Part shown: in pieces, positions 16,670 to 26,691 of the stretch | Numbering within the stretch: position 1 is the first letter of the stretch | Layout: each line of letters opens with the position of its first letter | DNA from: Pseudomonadota bacterium | Lineage (GTDB): Bacteria > Pseudomonadota > Gammaproteobacteria > Arenicellales > UBA868 | DNA: 44,327 nucleotides | Direction: 5' to 3' | Assembly: GCA_018672825.1 (NCBI GenBank) | Contig: JABHUE010000031.1 | Span: 1-44,327 of the forward strand | The notes under the pieces: generated by a model | The model's database searches: none | The model's input: the letters and a program-made list of their open reading frames with translations, nothing else | What the model was told of the DNA's origin: nothing | Made by a program: the position numbers and the translations under genes

Positions 16670-17160
16670 TGAACGCCATAAACGAAACGGCAGTGCTCTC
16701 CGCTTCACTTATTGAGAAAGTTGAAAAAGAGGCTACGAAATATCCGATCCGCCGTGCGGCAGTTAAATCGGCTTTGCGATATGCGCAGGCGGAGCATGGC
16801 TGGATTAGCGAAGATGTTGTGAAAGCCGTGGCTTCATTACTCGCTTTACGTCCTATCGAAGTATTCGAAGTTGCTACATTTTATGACATGTTTTATACCC
16901 AGCCCGTCGGTAAGCACCCCATTCGGGTGTGTACCAACGTGTCGTGCCTGCTCAGGGGTTCGGGCAAGATTATTGATGCGCTATGCGAACAGCTCAATGT
17001 CGAGCTGGGCGAGACCACGCCTGACGGACGGTTTACAGTGCTTGAGGCCGAGTGTTTGGGTGCTTGTGGCGGCGCGCCCATGATGGCGGTGGGTAATGAT
17101 TACCATGAGGATCTAACGCCTGAAACAATTAACAAGAATCTTGAGCCGTACCGGTCATGA
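16669..17160 (+). CDS. nuoE: NADH-quinone oxidoreductase subunit E
   Basis: The 163-residue 24-kDa subunit of the NADH dehydrogenase module carries the [2Fe-2S] cluster N1a. Its four thioredoxin-like-fold cysteines are C88 and C93 (VCTNVSC) and C129 and C133 (AECLGACGGAP). The helical N-terminus including FEVATFYDMF is also typical. It starts on the stop codon of nuoD and ends in a 4-base ATGA overlap with nuoF. Confidence 0.96.
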   Translation: MNAINETAVLSASLIEKVEKEATKYPIRRAAVKSALRYAQAEHGWISEDVVKAVASLLALRPIEVFEVATFYDMFYTQPVGKHPIRVCTNVSCLLRGSGKIIDALCEQLNVELGETTPDGRFTVLEAECLGACGGAPMMAVGNDYHEDLTPETINKNLEPYRS

Positions 17161-18428
17161 GGGCGATAGAAGTTCGAGTTTGCCTTCCGGCTAAAGAAAT
17201 TGAGTCACCGTGGACCATTTCGGCTTATCGGAATCAGGGCGGCTACGAGGCCTGGACCCAGGTGCTTCAAAATAAAACACCGAGAGCGGAGATTATTGAG
17301 ACGCTAAAGGCATCCGGATTACGGGGTCGGGGTGGCGCAGGGTTCCCAACCGGGTTAAAACTCAGTTTCATGCCCCGGGATATCAAGGGACAGAAATATA
17401 TTGTCTGTAATTCTGATGAAAGCGAGCCCGGCACTTTTAAGGATCGAGATATTCTTCGTTTCAATCCTCATCAGGTTATCGAGGGTATGGCGTTAGCAGG
17501 ATATGCTATTGATGCTACCGTTGGTTACAACTATATCCGGGGGGAGTATTTCGAACCCTGGGAACGTTTTGAAGCCGCGCTTCAAGAGGCGAGAGCGGAA
17601 GGACTTCTCGGATCGAACCTGTTTGATTCCGGCGTTGATTTTGAACTCCACTCCCAGCGTGGGGCCGGCGCCTATATTTGCGGAGAAGAAACAGCCTTGC
17701 TTGAGTCGCTGGAGGGCAAGAAAGGTCAGCCTCGATTTAAACCACCATTTCCTGCACAGGTCGGTGCATTTGGAAAGCCGACCACTATCAACAATACCGA
17801 AACACTCGCTTCAATACCGCCAATTATTCGAAAGGGCGCTGCCTGGTTTTCAGAGATTGGCGTCCCGAATGCCGGAGGCACAAAAATCTTCTCAGTGTCG
17901 GGGCATGTTAACCGTCCGGGTAACTACGAAGTGCCTCTAGGCACCCCTTTCGCTGATCTGCTCGATCTTGCGGGTGGTGTTCTGGACGGGCGAAAATTAA
18001 AAGCGGTTATTCCGGGAGGCTCATCAGTCCCCGTCGTGCCCGCCGATCTCATGATGCAGGCGACAATGGATTATGACGGGCTCTCAAACGTGGGTTCGGC
18101 GTTGGGCGCGGGTTCTGTAATCGTCATGGATGATTCAACCTGTATGGTTTCAGTGCTCGAACGCATTTCTTATTTTTACTTTGTTGAATCATGCGGTCAA
18201 TGCACCCCTTGCAGAGAGGGTACGGGTTGGCTTTATCGGATGCTGCGCCGGGTTCGCAAAGGGAAGGCAACTGTGGCTGACCTCGATCGACTGAAGTCCG
18301 TGGCGGATCGCATAGAAGGTCGAACGATCTGTGCGTTGGGTGATGCCGCTGCATGGCCGGTACAGAGTTTTCTAAAGCATTTTCGCGCTGAGTTCGAGGC
18401 GATGATCGAAGCACGAATGGTGGCGTAA
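17157..18428 (+). CDS. nuoF: NADH-quinone oxidoreductase subunit F (FMN/NADH site)
   Basis: This 423-residue 51-kDa subunit oxidises NADH through FMN and cluster N3. The FMN/NADH-binding glycine loop GRGGAGFPTGLK lies at about residues 57-68. GAGAYICGEETALLESLEG lies at 169-187, and its E-E-T is part of the NADH site. The [4Fe-4S] cysteines are C346, C349 and C352 (SCGQCTPCREG) plus C392 (TICALGDAAAWP). The length is normal. The stop overlaps the nuoG start by one base. Confidence 0.97.
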   Translation: MRAIEVRVCLPAKEIESPWTISAYRNQGGYEAWTQVLQNKTPRAEIIETLKASGLRGRGGAGFPTGLKLSFMPRDIKGQKYIVCNSDESEPGTFKDRDILRFNPHQVIEGMALAGYAIDATVGYNYIRGEYFEPWERFEAALQEARAEGLLGSNLFDSGVDFELHSQRGAGAYICGEETALLESLEGKKGQPRFKPPFPAQVGAFGKPTTINNTETLASIPPIIRKGAAWFSEIGVPNAGGTKIFSVSGHVNRPGNYEVPLGTPFADLLDLAGGVLDGRKLKAVIPGGSSVPVVPADLMMQATMDYDGLSNVGSALGAGSVIVMDDSTCMVSVLERISYFYFVESCGQCTPCREGTGWLYRMLRRVRKGKATVADLDRLKSVADRIEGRTICALGDAAAWPVQSFLKHFRAEFEAMIEARMVA

Positions 18429-20812
18429 TGGACGCAAAAACTACCGTGACGATTGTGATCGACGATAAAGAAGTTCAGACAGCTCCTGGCAGTATGATTA
18501 TTGAGGCGGCCGATGCGCTCGGTGTTTATATTCCTCGATTTTGTTATCACTCCAAACTCTCAATTGCGGCTAATTGCCGAATGTGTCTTGTCGAGGTCGA
18601 AAAGGCCCCCAAGCCGCTTCCCGCTTGCGCAACACCGGTAAGTGATGGAATGGTTGTCCGGACTCGCTCGGCAGTTGCGATAGAAGCACAGCAGGGGACA
18701 ATGGAGTTTCTTCTGATCAATCATCCGCTGGACTGCCCCGTTTGCGACCAAGGAGGCGAATGTCCTCTTCAAGATCAGGCAATGGGATTTGGTCAGGATT
18801 ACTCGCGCTATGAGGAAGAAAAGCGGGTTAAAAATTCGATTAATCTCGGTCCACTCGTTGCGACCGCGATGACGCGTTGCATTCACTGTACCCGTTGCGT
18901 GCGATTTGGACAAGAAATCGCCGGCACTATGGAGTTAGGCGCGACAGGTCGCGGTGAAGCAATGACGATAGAAACTTATCTCGATGGCTCGGTTGATAGT
19001 GAAGTGTCCGGCAATATCATTGATCTCTGTCCGGTAGGCGCCTTAACCTCGAAACCGTATCGCTTTAGTGCGCGGCCGTGGGAGTTGATGTCCCATCAAG
19101 CTATTAGTCCTCACGATAGCCTTGGGACGCACATCAATGTTCAGACCGCGCATCAGGAGGTAAAACGAGTCGTGCCTCGCGAGCATCCTGCAACAAATGA
19201 ATGTTGGATTTCTGATCGGGACCGTTTTGCTTTCGAGGGCGCCGGGTCGGAGGACCGGTTGCTACAACCACTGGTGAGAGCTGCTGAAGGCCTTAAAGAG
19301 ATTTCCTGGGAAGAGGCTATTCGCCTTGCAGCTGATGCCGTCGAGTTCGCCAGACAAGATGCCAGTGAGACGCTTGCCGCGCTGATGCATCCATTGGCCT
19401 CGACCGAAGAAGGGTTCTTGTTGCAAAAAATTATGAGGGCAGTGGGGTCATCAAATATTGACCATCGATTATCGCAGAGAGATTTCGCAGACGATCAACT
19501 TGCAGCTCCTTATCCCTCGCTTGAAACGCCGCTCGTGGACCTATCATCCCTTGATGGTTTATTGCTTGTGGGCGCTAATCCGAGAAAGGAAATCCCGCTT
19601 CTCGCGCTGAGGATTCGCGAGTTAGTTGGCGCAGGGGGCAGGGTCGGCACTTTAGGATCATCGGGTATTGACGCGAATTTCGATGTCGCGGTCGAGAGCG
19701 TGGTTGACCCGGCATCGATAGTTGACGCGCTTTGTCAACTGATCTCAAGCTTTGAAGGGGGTGCTGAGAAACTGCCGAACGGGTTTACTCCTCAACCCGA
19801 GGGAGTCCTCTCACCCGCCGAGGTCACCGAAATGTCGGACCTGCTTAAAGGTTCCGCTTCGATTATTCTGGGCGAACAAGCGCTCAACCATCCGAGCGGA
19901 GCAGCAATCCGGGTATTGGCGAGCGTCCTGGCTCGGGTCTCAGGAGGCGCGATCGGCGTGATCGCGCCGGCTAATAGTGCGGGTGCATGGTGGGCGGGTG
20001 TGGTACCACACCGGCTCCCGGGCGGGATCGAGGCGTCCACCGCGGGTGCGAACGCCCAGACGATTTTGGATTTGGAGGCAAAAACCGTCCTGCTTTATGG
20101 GCTAGAGCCTTCTATCGATCACTGTGACCCGAGAAAGCTCTCCCAACTTTTGGATCGTGCTAAAAACGTGGTGGTTTTCAGCGCTTTCCGGTCGTCGATA
20201 CCCGATCAGGCAACGCTCGTGCTTCCTATTGCGCCATACACTGAAATGGCGGGTAGCTATTTAAACCTCAATGGGTTACTTCAACGCTCTAGCGCCGCAC
20301 TGGACCCGAGAGGAGGTGCCCGGCCAGGCTGGAAAGTGCTTAGGGTGCTCGGGAACTTTTTATCGCTTGAAGGCTTTGAATATCAAACGACTGACGATGT
20401 GATTGCTGAAATTCCACCCCCGAGCACGCCCGATTGGCACACACTTGAGAGTGAGCACTGGACGTTCGGAAATAGGTCCGTTGATAAATCGCCATCCGCG
20501 ATGACTACCCATTTTTGGACACCGTTATATGCCGCAGATCCGGTTGTCCGGCGAGCGAGGTCGCTTGATCAGACGGCAGACGCAGAGCGTGGACGAAGAT
20601 GTCGGGTTCATCCGTCAGATCTTAAAAAATATGATCTTCAAGACGGTGAATCGATCACATTGAGTGCGGATGGTAAAAAAGTCGAACTACCGATTGATGC
20701 CGATCAAAACGTTAGCCCTGGAAGTGTGTCTATTCCAGCAGGATCGAAAGAAACGGCTGCGTTAAGAAACGAAACCCACGTTAGTATTGCGGCGGATCAG
20801 CGCGATGCTTGA
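18428..20812 (+). CDS. nuoG: NADH-quinone oxidoreductase subunit G
   Basis: The 794-residue 75-kDa subunit passes electrons from NuoF towards NuoI. An N-terminal ferredoxin domain holds [2Fe-2S] N1b (C39, C50, C53, C67). A His-Cys cluster N5 follows (H99, C103, C106, C112), then cluster N4 (C151, C154, C157, C201). The rest is a molybdopterin-oxidoreductase-like domain that in complex I has lost its cofactor. I see no four-cysteine set for the extra cluster N7 in residues 210-260. It overlaps the nuoH start by 8 bases. Confidence 0.96.
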   Translation: MDAKTTVTIVIDDKEVQTAPGSMIIEAADALGVYIPRFCYHSKLSIAANCRMCLVEVEKAPKPLPACATPVSDGMVVRTRSAVAIEAQQGTMEFLLINHPLDCPVCDQGGECPLQDQAMGFGQDYSRYEEEKRVKNSINLGPLVATAMTRCIHCTRCVRFGQEIAGTMELGATGRGEAMTIETYLDGSVDSEVSGNIIDLCPVGALTSKPYRFSARPWELMSHQAISPHDSLGTHINVQTAHQEVKRVVPREHPATNECWISDRDRFAFEGAGSEDRLLQPLVRAAEGLKEISWEEAIRLAADAVEFARQDASETLAALMHPLASTEEGFLLQKIMRAVGSSNIDHRLSQRDFADDQLAAPYPSLETPLVDLSSLDGLLLVGANPRKEIPLLALRIRELVGAGGRVGTLGSSGIDANFDVAVESVVDPASIVDALCQLISSFEGGAEKLPNGFTPQPEGVLSPAEVTEMSDLLKGSASIILGEQALNHPSGAAIRVLASVLARVSGGAIGVIAPANSAGAWWAGVVPHRLPGGIEASTAGANAQTILDLEAKTVLLYGLEPSIDHCDPRKLSQLLDRAKNVVVFSAFRSSIPDQATLVLPIAPYTEMAGSYLNLNGLLQRSSAALDPRGGARPGWKVLRVLGNFLSLEGFEYQTTDDVIAEIPPPSTPDWHTLESEHWTFGNRSVDKSPSAMTTHFWTPLYAADPVVRRARSLDQTADAERGRRCRVHPSDLKKYDLQDGESITLSADGKKVELPIDADQNVSPGSVSIPAGSKETAALRNETHVSIAADQRDA

Positions 20813-21839
20813 TTTGATCGTTAGTATTTGGGTCGCGCTACCGCTTGTCATTCAGATTGGACTTAAGATCAGTGCAATTGTTTTGCCACTGCTCGCGATG
20901 GTCGCCTACTACACGCTAGCGGAGCGAAAAGTGATTGCCTATATGCATGTTCGTGTAGGTCCAAATCGTGTAGGACCGAAGGGTCTGCTGCAACCCATCG
21001 CTGATGCAGTGAAACTGATGTTCAAAGAGATGATTATTCCGACCAACGCGGACCGCTATCTCTTTATCATTGCGCCGATACTAGCGTTGGTTCCGGCCCT
21101 GGGGGCTTGGGCGGTAATACCGTTTACGGAGAATCTGATTCTGACGGATATTAATGCGAGCTTGCTTTATGTGCTCGCATTAACATCGATGGGTGTTTAT
21201 GGCGTTGTTGTCGCGGGCTGGGCGTCAAATTCCAAGTATGCATTCTTGGGCGCAATGCGATCGGCGGCCCAAATCGTCGCCTACGAGATTGCGATGGGTT
21301 TTGCTTTGGTTGGTGTTCTTATGGCCGCCGGATCCCTGAATCTTCGTGAAATCGTGATGGCGCAACAGGGCGGTATTCATCAGTGGTACGTTCTGCCGTT
21401 GTTTCCTTTATTCATGGTCTATTTAATTAGCGGTGTTGCCGAAACTAATCGTGCACCTTTCGATGTTGCCGAAGGTGAGTCGGAGATCGTTGCCGGTTTT
21501 CATGTTGATTACTCAGGAATGGGCTTTGCCGTCTTCTTTCTAGCTGAATATGCCAACATGATTCTGATTTCAGCGTTGACTGTCATCTTGTTTCTGGGCG
21601 GATGGTATTCGCCACTCCCGTTTGCGCCATTTACCTGGATTCCTGACATTGGCTGGTTTTTTATTAAGTTATCAATGGTCGCTTTCTTATTCCTTTGGTT
21701 TCGGGCAACGTTTCCCCGATATCGATATGACCAGATTATGCGTTTGGGATGGAAAGTCTTTATTCCGGTGACACTCATTTGGATCGTCGTGATCGGCGTC
21801 GCTCGGTTTTATACGCCGATCGGTTACTGGTTTACCTGA
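20805..21839 (+). CDS. nuoH: NADH-quinone oxidoreductase subunit H
   Basis: This 344-residue membrane subunit at the junction of the peripheral and membrane arms has about eight transmembrane helices. Family blocks include [36 protein letters not shown], the charged [20 protein letters not shown] loop next to the quinone tunnel, and [17 protein letters not shown]. The ATG at 20805 inside the end of nuoG (ATGCTTGA) is chosen; it gives the expected N-terminus MLDLIVSIW and family length. Confidence 0.97.
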   Translation: MLDLIVSIWVALPLVIQIGLKISAIVLPLLAMVAYYTLAERKVIAYMHVRVGPNRVGPKGLLQPIADAVKLMFKEMIIPTNADRYLFIIAPILALVPALGAWAVIPFTENLILTDINASLLYVLALTSMGVYGVVVAGWASNSKYAFLGAMRSAAQIVAYEIAMGFALVGVLMAAGSLNLREIVMAQQGGIHQWYVLPLFPLFMVYLISGVAETNRAPFDVAEGESEIVAGFHVDYSGMGFAVFFLAEYANMILISALTVILFLGGWYSPLPFAPFTWIPDIGWFFIKLSMVAFLFLWFRATFPRYRYDQIMRLGWKVFIPVTLIWIVVIGVARFYTPIGYWFT

Positions 21840-21847
21840 GCCTGATA

Positions 21848-22330
21848 ATGATAAAACGCCTTCTTAATACATGGTTTTTGGGCGACTTGCTCAAGGGGTT
21901 ATCGGTTACCGCGGGCTATTTCTTTAGAAAAAAACTTACGATTCAGTATCCGGAAGAAAAAACGCCTAAATCTCCTCGGTTTAGAGGGCTTCATGCGTTG
22001 AGGCGATATCCCAACGGCGAGGAGCGTTGCATCGCCTGCAAACTGTGTGAAGCGGTGTGCCCGGCCTTGGCGATTACCATCGAGTCAGAGGAGCGCGATG
22101 ATGGCACTCGCCGTACGACTCGATACGATATCGATTTATTTAAGTGTATTTATTGCGGTTATTGTGAGGAGGCCTGTCCGGTCGACTCAATTGTACTCAC
22201 TGATCTTCATGAGTATCACTTTGAGACGGGCGCTTCGGGCACGGTCAGCAAAGATGATTTACTCGAGATTGGAGATGCGCATGAAACCTCAATTGCGGCC
22301 GCTCGGCAAGCCGACGCGGCGTATCGATAA
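21848..22330 (+). CDS. nuoI: NADH-quinone oxidoreductase subunit I
   Basis: The 160-residue ferredoxin-like subunit carries clusters N6a and N6b between NuoG and NuoB. Two complete [4Fe-4S] motifs are visible: C61, C64, C67 with C71P ([12 protein letters not shown]) and C100, C103, C106 with C110P ([12 protein letters not shown]). The [17 protein letters not shown] block precedes them. The start at 21848 ([10 protein letters not shown]) fits the family; the frame is open further upstream but only within nuoH. Confidence 0.96.
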   Translation: MIKRLLNTWFLGDLLKGLSVTAGYFFRKKLTIQYPEEKTPKSPRFRGLHALRRYPNGEERCIACKLCEAVCPALAITIESEERDDGTRRTTRYDIDLFKCIYCGYCEEACPVDSIVLTDLHEYHFETGASGTVSKDDLLEIGDAHETSIAAARQADAAYR

Positions 22331-22333
22331 GTC

Positions 22334-22945
22334 ATGAGTTTTCTTCAGATTACATTTTATGTGTTTTCGACCATTCTAGTCGCTTCAAGCCTCATGGTGA
22401 TTACCGTGCGCAACCCCGTTCGGGCCGCTCTCTTTTTGGTGCTCGCGTTTTTTAGCGCGGCTTGTATCTGGCTAACTCTTGAGGCCGAATTTTTAGCCAT
22501 TACGCTTGTACTCGTTTACGTTGGGGCCGTTATGGTGCTCTTCCTGTTCGTCATTATGATGTTGGACATTGATATTGCGAAAATGAGAGCAGGCTTTACA
22601 AACTATCTTCCGCTCGGCCTGTTGATTGCGATTTTGATGGCTGGGGAGCTTGTGCTGGTCATGTTCTCAAAGGATTTTGGTTCGACGAGTCTGCCTCGAC
22701 CTGCAGGGCAGGGCGCTGACTACAGCAATACCAAAGCGCTTGGAGAACTCGTTTACACCGAGTACGTGTTCGTTTTTGAGTTAGCGGCAGTCATTTTATT
22801 GGTGGCCATAATTGCGGCGATATCTCTCACCCTGAGGCGGCGACCAACGACCCGGTATCAGGCGCCGGAGAGACAAGTTAAGGTTCGAAAGGCGGATCGT
22901 GTGCGCCTGGTCACCTTGCCGAGCCGTCCGGAGGACGACTCATGA
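22334..22945 (+). CDS. nuoJ: NADH-quinone oxidoreductase subunit J
   Basis: The 203-residue membrane subunit has about five transmembrane helices. The family core [20 protein letters not shown] and [16 protein letters not shown], including the glycine of the pi-bulge region in helix 3, are present. The C-terminal 40 residues are basic and extend a little past the last helix, as is common. It overlaps nuoK by 4 bases (ATGA). Confidence 0.95.
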   Translation: MSFLQITFYVFSTILVASSLMVITVRNPVRAALFLVLAFFSAACIWLTLEAEFLAITLVLVYVGAVMVLFLFVIMMLDIDIAKMRAGFTNYLPLGLLIAILMAGELVLVMFSKDFGSTSLPRPAGQGADYSNTKALGELVYTEYVFVFELAAVILLVAIIAAISLTLRRRPTTRYQAPERQVKVRKADRVRLVTLPSRPEDDS

Positions 22946-23247
22946 TTCCCTTGTCACATTATTTGATTGTTGGCGCTCTTTTGTTTGCGATCAGCGTCGT
23001 GGGTATATTCCTGAATCGTAAGAATCTCGTCATTATCTTAATGGCGATTGAACTGCTTTTGCTCGCCGCTAACATGAATTTTGTCGCGTTCTCGCATTAT
23101 CTTCAGGATCTATCGGGTCAGGTTTTTGTGTTTTTCATACTGACCGTTGCTGCCGCCGAGGCTGCGATTGGGCTCGCGATTCTTATCGTGTTGTTTAGGA
23201 CGCGTCGATCGATCAACGTTCAGGATCTCGACCGGCTCAAAGGCTAA
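22942..23247 (+). CDS. nuoK: NADH-quinone oxidoreductase subunit K
   Basis: The 101-residue antiporter-like (MnhC-type) subunit has three transmembrane helices. Two membrane-embedded glutamates are visible: one in [19 protein letters not shown] (about residue 36) and one in [13 protein letters not shown] (about residue 72). These residues are part of the proton path in E. coli NuoK. The length matches the family exactly (100-102). Confidence 0.96.
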   Translation: MIPLSHYLIVGALLFAISVVGIFLNRKNLVIILMAIELLLLAANMNFVAFSHYLQDLSGQVFVFFILTVAAAEAAIGLAILIVLFRTRRSINVQDLDRLKG

Positions 23248-23252
23248 TCTCG

Positions 23253-25193
23253 ATGATAAGTAACGAACTGATCTATCTGTTGATTCCGCTGTCGTGTCTT
23301 TTTGCCGCTATCGGCGCGGGCTTTCTTGGCCCCAGGATCGGAAGGCGTCTATCCCATCGCATCGCAATTGGTGGGGTGGGGCTCGCTTTTTTATTATCTT
23401 GTCTAGTCGCCTGGGATGTGTTTGACGGCGGCTATTTTAATGGCAGCGTTTATACGTGGGGCGTTGTCGCCGGCGTTAAGTTTGAAATTGGTTTTCTGAT
23501 CGACTCTTTGACGGTAGTGATGATGGTGGTTGTGACATTTGTGTCGTTGATGGTTCATATCTACACAATCGGTTACATGTCGGATGATCCGGGCTATACC
23601 CGTTTTTTTAGTTATATCGCGCTGTTCACTTTCGCGATGCTGATGTTGGTGATGTCGAATAATTTTCTCCAACTGTTTTTCGGATGGGAGGCGGTCGGGC
23701 TCGTTTCCTATCTTCTGATCGGGTTCTGGTACGAGCGCGAGTCAGCGATAAAAGCGAATCTAAAGGCTTTTTTAGTGAATCGAGTAGGAGACTTCGGGTT
23801 TATTCTGGGAATCGCCGCGATTTTGAGCCTATTCGGCACGCTGGATTACAGCGAAGTTTTTGCCGGCGTTCATGGTGTTCAACACGAATCGGTAACCGGA
23901 CCTTTTGGGAATGAATGGAGTTGGATTACTCTCATTTGCTTACTTTTGTTTGTAGGTGCGATGGGTAAATCAGCTCAAGTTCCGCTTCATGTATGGTTAC
24001 CCGATTCCATGGAGGGGCCAACTCCGATTTCTGCGTTAATTCATGCGGCGACGATGGTAACCGCGGGTATTTTCCTTGTCGCCCGTATGTCCCCGTTGTT
24101 TGAGTTATCCACAACCGCATCTTCGACCGTCTTGATCATTGGGGCCTTGACGGCGTTGTTGATGGCTTTTGTGGCCGTGGTGCAAACCGATATTAAACGG
24201 GTGGTTGCGTATTCAACGCTGTCTCAATTGGGTTATATGACAGTGGCTTTGGGCGCATCTGCTTACTCGGTCGCGATTTTTCACTTAGGCACCCACGCTT
24301 TCTTCAAAGCGCTGTTATTTTTGGCAGCCGGGTCGGTAATCATCGCAATGCACCATGAACAGGATATGCGTCGGATGGGTGGATTGCGTCGTTTGATGCC
24401 GATTACCTACCTCACATCGGTCGTAGGAAGCTTGGCGCTCGCCGGCATTCCGCCATTTGCGGGCTTCTTTTCGAAAGACGCTATTATCGAGGCGGTCCGG
24501 CATTCGGAGATACCGGGGGCTGGCTTTGCATATGTCGCCGTTTTGCTCGGGGTTTTGATCACGGCATTTTATTCATTCCGCCTGATTTTTATGACCTTCC
24601 ATGGTCCGTCTCGCGTCGATGAGCATACGCGAACGCATCTGCATGAGTCCCCATGGGTCGTCACGCTACCGCTCGTGCTTCTGGCGATTCCGTCAATTTT
24701 TGCCGGCGTTTTACTTGTCGGAGCCGTCGGTGACGGCAGTCTGCTAGGAGAGAGCGTCGTTAACGTTAGCTCGCTTTCCGATGGTGGGCATTTCGGTGCG
24801 TTAGAGATGCTGTCTCACGCGCCTTTCTCTTGGCCGTTTTGGCTCGCAATTGCGGGAATTGTTCTGGCCTGGATATTTTATTCTCTAAGGCCGGATTGGC
24901 CCGATCATGTAACCCGGCGGATGAAGCTTGTCCACCAGGTGCTTCTCAAGAAATATGGGTTTGATGAACTTTATAACCAGGTTTTCGCGAAAGGGTCCCA
25001 GTCACTTGGTCATTTACTGTGGAAGTGGGTAGATCAGCGAACAATCGACGGGATATTGGTTAACGGGACGGCGAGTTTGATCGGCAGAGCATCGACCCTT
25101 TTTCGCCGCTCGCAGAGCGGACTGGTTTATCACTATGCTTTTGTCATGATCATTGGCCTGGTCGCGATACTTTCCTGGCTACTGTTTAGGTAG
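23253..25193 (+). CDS. nuoL: NADH-quinone oxidoreductase subunit L
   Basis: This 646-residue distal proton-pumping subunit of the membrane arm has about 16 transmembrane segments. Conserved family features include FFGWEAVGLVSYLLIGFW with the key glutamate and MGKSAQVPLHVWLPDSMEGPTPISALIHAATMV with the conserved lysine. VVQTDIKRVVAYSTLSQLGYM and GIPPFAGFFSKD are also present. The last 150 residues match the long lateral helix that clamps the antiporter subunits, ending in a hydrophobic anchor. It is separated from nuoM by 10 bases. Confidence 0.97.
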   Translation: MISNELIYLLIPLSCLFAAIGAGFLGPRIGRRLSHRIAIGGVGLAFLLSCLVAWDVFDGGYFNGSVYTWGVVAGVKFEIGFLIDSLTVVMMVVVTFVSLMVHIYTIGYMSDDPGYTRFFSYIALFTFAMLMLVMSNNFLQLFFGWEAVGLVSYLLIGFWYERESAIKANLKAFLVNRVGDFGFILGIAAILSLFGTLDYSEVFAGVHGVQHESVTGPFGNEWSWITLICLLLFVGAMGKSAQVPLHVWLPDSMEGPTPISALIHAATMVTAGIFLVARMSPLFELSTTASSTVLIIGALTALLMAFVAVVQTDIKRVVAYSTLSQLGYMTVALGASAYSVAIFHLGTHAFFKALLFLAAGSVIIAMHHEQDMRRMGGLRRLMPITYLTSVVGSLALAGIPPFAGFFSKDAIIEAVRHSEIPGAGFAYVAVLLGVLITAFYSFRLIFMTFHGPSRVDEHTRTHLHESPWVVTLPLVLLAIPSIFAGVLLVGAVGDGSLLGESVVNVSSLSDGGHFGALEMLSHAPFSWPFWLAIAGIVLAWIFYSLRPDWPDHVTRRMKLVHQVLLKKYGFDELYNQVFAKGSQSLGHLLWKWVDQRTIDGILVNGTASLIGRASTLFRRSQSGLVYHYAFVMIIGLVAILSWLLFR

Positions 25194-25203
25194 CAGATTT
25201 AAG

Positions 25204-26691
25204 ATGAACTTTTCGGATAATCACCTGTTATCTCTCGTCATTTGGCTTCCCATCATCGGCGGAGCATTAGTGCTCTTAATTTCGGGTAGTCATCGCCCGA
25301 GCGTCGCACGTTGGTCTTCACTGTTGGTATCCCTCCTGACTTTTTGGGTCAGCTTGTCGCTGTGGACCCGCTTCGATCGAAGTGGTAGCGATATGCAGTT
25401 TGTAGAGCGTCAACCCTGGATTGACCGATTCAATATTGAATACTTTCTTGGCGTTGACGGAATTTCTGTTCCGTTAATTCTGCTCACTACATTTTTGACC
25501 ATAATTGTAGTCATTGCTGGATGGCGTGTTATCCAAACACGCGTGGCACAATATTTTGCATCGTTCCTTATTATGGAAGGATTAATGATTGGGGTTTTTT
25601 GCGCTCTCGATAGTATTTTGTTTTACCTGTTCTGGGAGGCCATGCTGATCCCCATGTTTCTAATTATCGGGATCTGGGGTGGGCCGAACCGTGTTTATGC
25701 TGCAATAAAGTTTTTTTTATATACACTCGCCGGGTCATTGTTGATGCTGGTTGCATTGCTTTATTTGTACAACGCTTCACAGGGATCATTTGATGTCCTT
25801 GTGTTTCAACAGTTGCCTCTGACAAGTTCCGTCCAGACATTAATTTTTCTCGCTTTTTTTGCCGCGTTTGCAGTTAAGGTACCCATGGTGCCTGTGCATA
25901 CCTGGCTTCCTGATGCGCATGTGGAGGCGCCGACCGGTGGGTCAGTGATCCTTGCGGCCGTCACTCTAAAAATGGGCGCTTATGGATTTTTGCGCTTTGC
26001 GATGCCGATAGCGCCCGACGCTGCTCATGAGCTCGCGTGGCTCGTAATCGGTTTGTCCCTCATAGCGGTTGTGTATATTGCGTTAGTCGCCCTGGTTCAG
26101 CGCGATATGAAGAAATTGATCGCCTATTCGTCGATTTCCCATATGGGTTTTGTGACTTTAGGATTTTTTGTATTTGACACGACAGCAATGACTGGCGCGG
26201 TTGTTCAAATGATTTCCCATGGCTTTATTTCGGCGGCGATGTTTTTGGGTGTTGGCGTTCTTTATGATCGTTTGCATTCCCGAGAAATATCGGTCTATGG
26301 AGGCGTGGTCAAAGTGATGCCGATGTTCGGATTTTTTATGGTGTTTTTTGCAATGGCGAACGCGGGACTCCCGGGAACATCAGGCTTTGTTGGGGAATTT
26401 TTGGTCATTCTGGGCGCATTTTCTGTGAGCGGTGTTTATGCATCAATTGCTGCTCTGACCTTAATCGTCGGGGCGGCTTATACATTGTGGATGGTTAAGA
26501 GGGTTATTTTTGGCGGAATCTCCAATCCGGACGTAGAGGCGTTGAAAGATCTAGATTGCCGCGAACTCGGTGTCATGGGTATTCTTGCCTTGGCAGTTCT
26601 GTTGATCGGGGTCTGGCCGTCGCCCTTACTCGAAGTCATGGAGCAGAGCATCGCAAATTTACTTGCGCATCTAGAGATAACAAAACTGTAA
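25204..26691 (+). CDS. nuoM: NADH-quinone oxidoreductase subunit M
   Basis: This 495-residue antiporter-like membrane subunit has about 14 helices. FLGVDGISVPLILLT, FYLFWEAMLIPMFLIIGIWGG (with the pump glutamate), FAVKVPMVPVHTWLPDAHVEAP (with the pump lysine) and QRDMKKLIAYSSISHMGFV are family blocks. The ATG at 25204, 10 bases after the nuoL stop, is preferred; the frame is open further back only within nuoL. It overlaps nuoN by one base. Confidence 0.96.
   Translation: MNFSDNHLLSLVIWLPIIGGALVLLISGSHRPSVARWSSLLVSLLTFWVSLSLWTRFDRSGSDMQFVERQPWIDRFNIEYFLGVDGISVPLILLTTFLTIIVVIAGWRVIQTRVAQYFASFLIMEGLMIGVFCALDSILFYLFWEAMLIPMFLIIGIWGGPNRVYAAIKFFLYTLAGSLLMLVALLYLYNASQGSFDVLVFQQLPLTSSVQTLIFLAFFAAFAVKVPMVPVHTWLPDAHVEAPTGGSVILAAVTLKMGAYGFLRFAMPIAPDAAHELAWLVIGLSLIAVVYIALVALVQRDMKKLIAYSSISHMGFVTLGFFVFDTTAMTGAVVQMISHGFISAAMFLGVGVLYDRLHSREISVYGGVVKVMPMFGFFMVFFAMANAGLPGTSGFVGEFLVILGAFSVSGVYASIAALTLIVGAAYTLWMVKRVIFGGISNPDVEALKDLDCRELGVMGILALAVLLIGVWPSPLLEVMEQSIANLLAHLEITKL

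Noticed and set aside
26556-26690. Upstream-extended start for nuoN (and similar extensions for nuoI, nuoM, hldA and nuoH)
   Set aside because: The frames are open only because they run within the preceding gene. Downstream starts give canonical N-termini and normal operon junctions.
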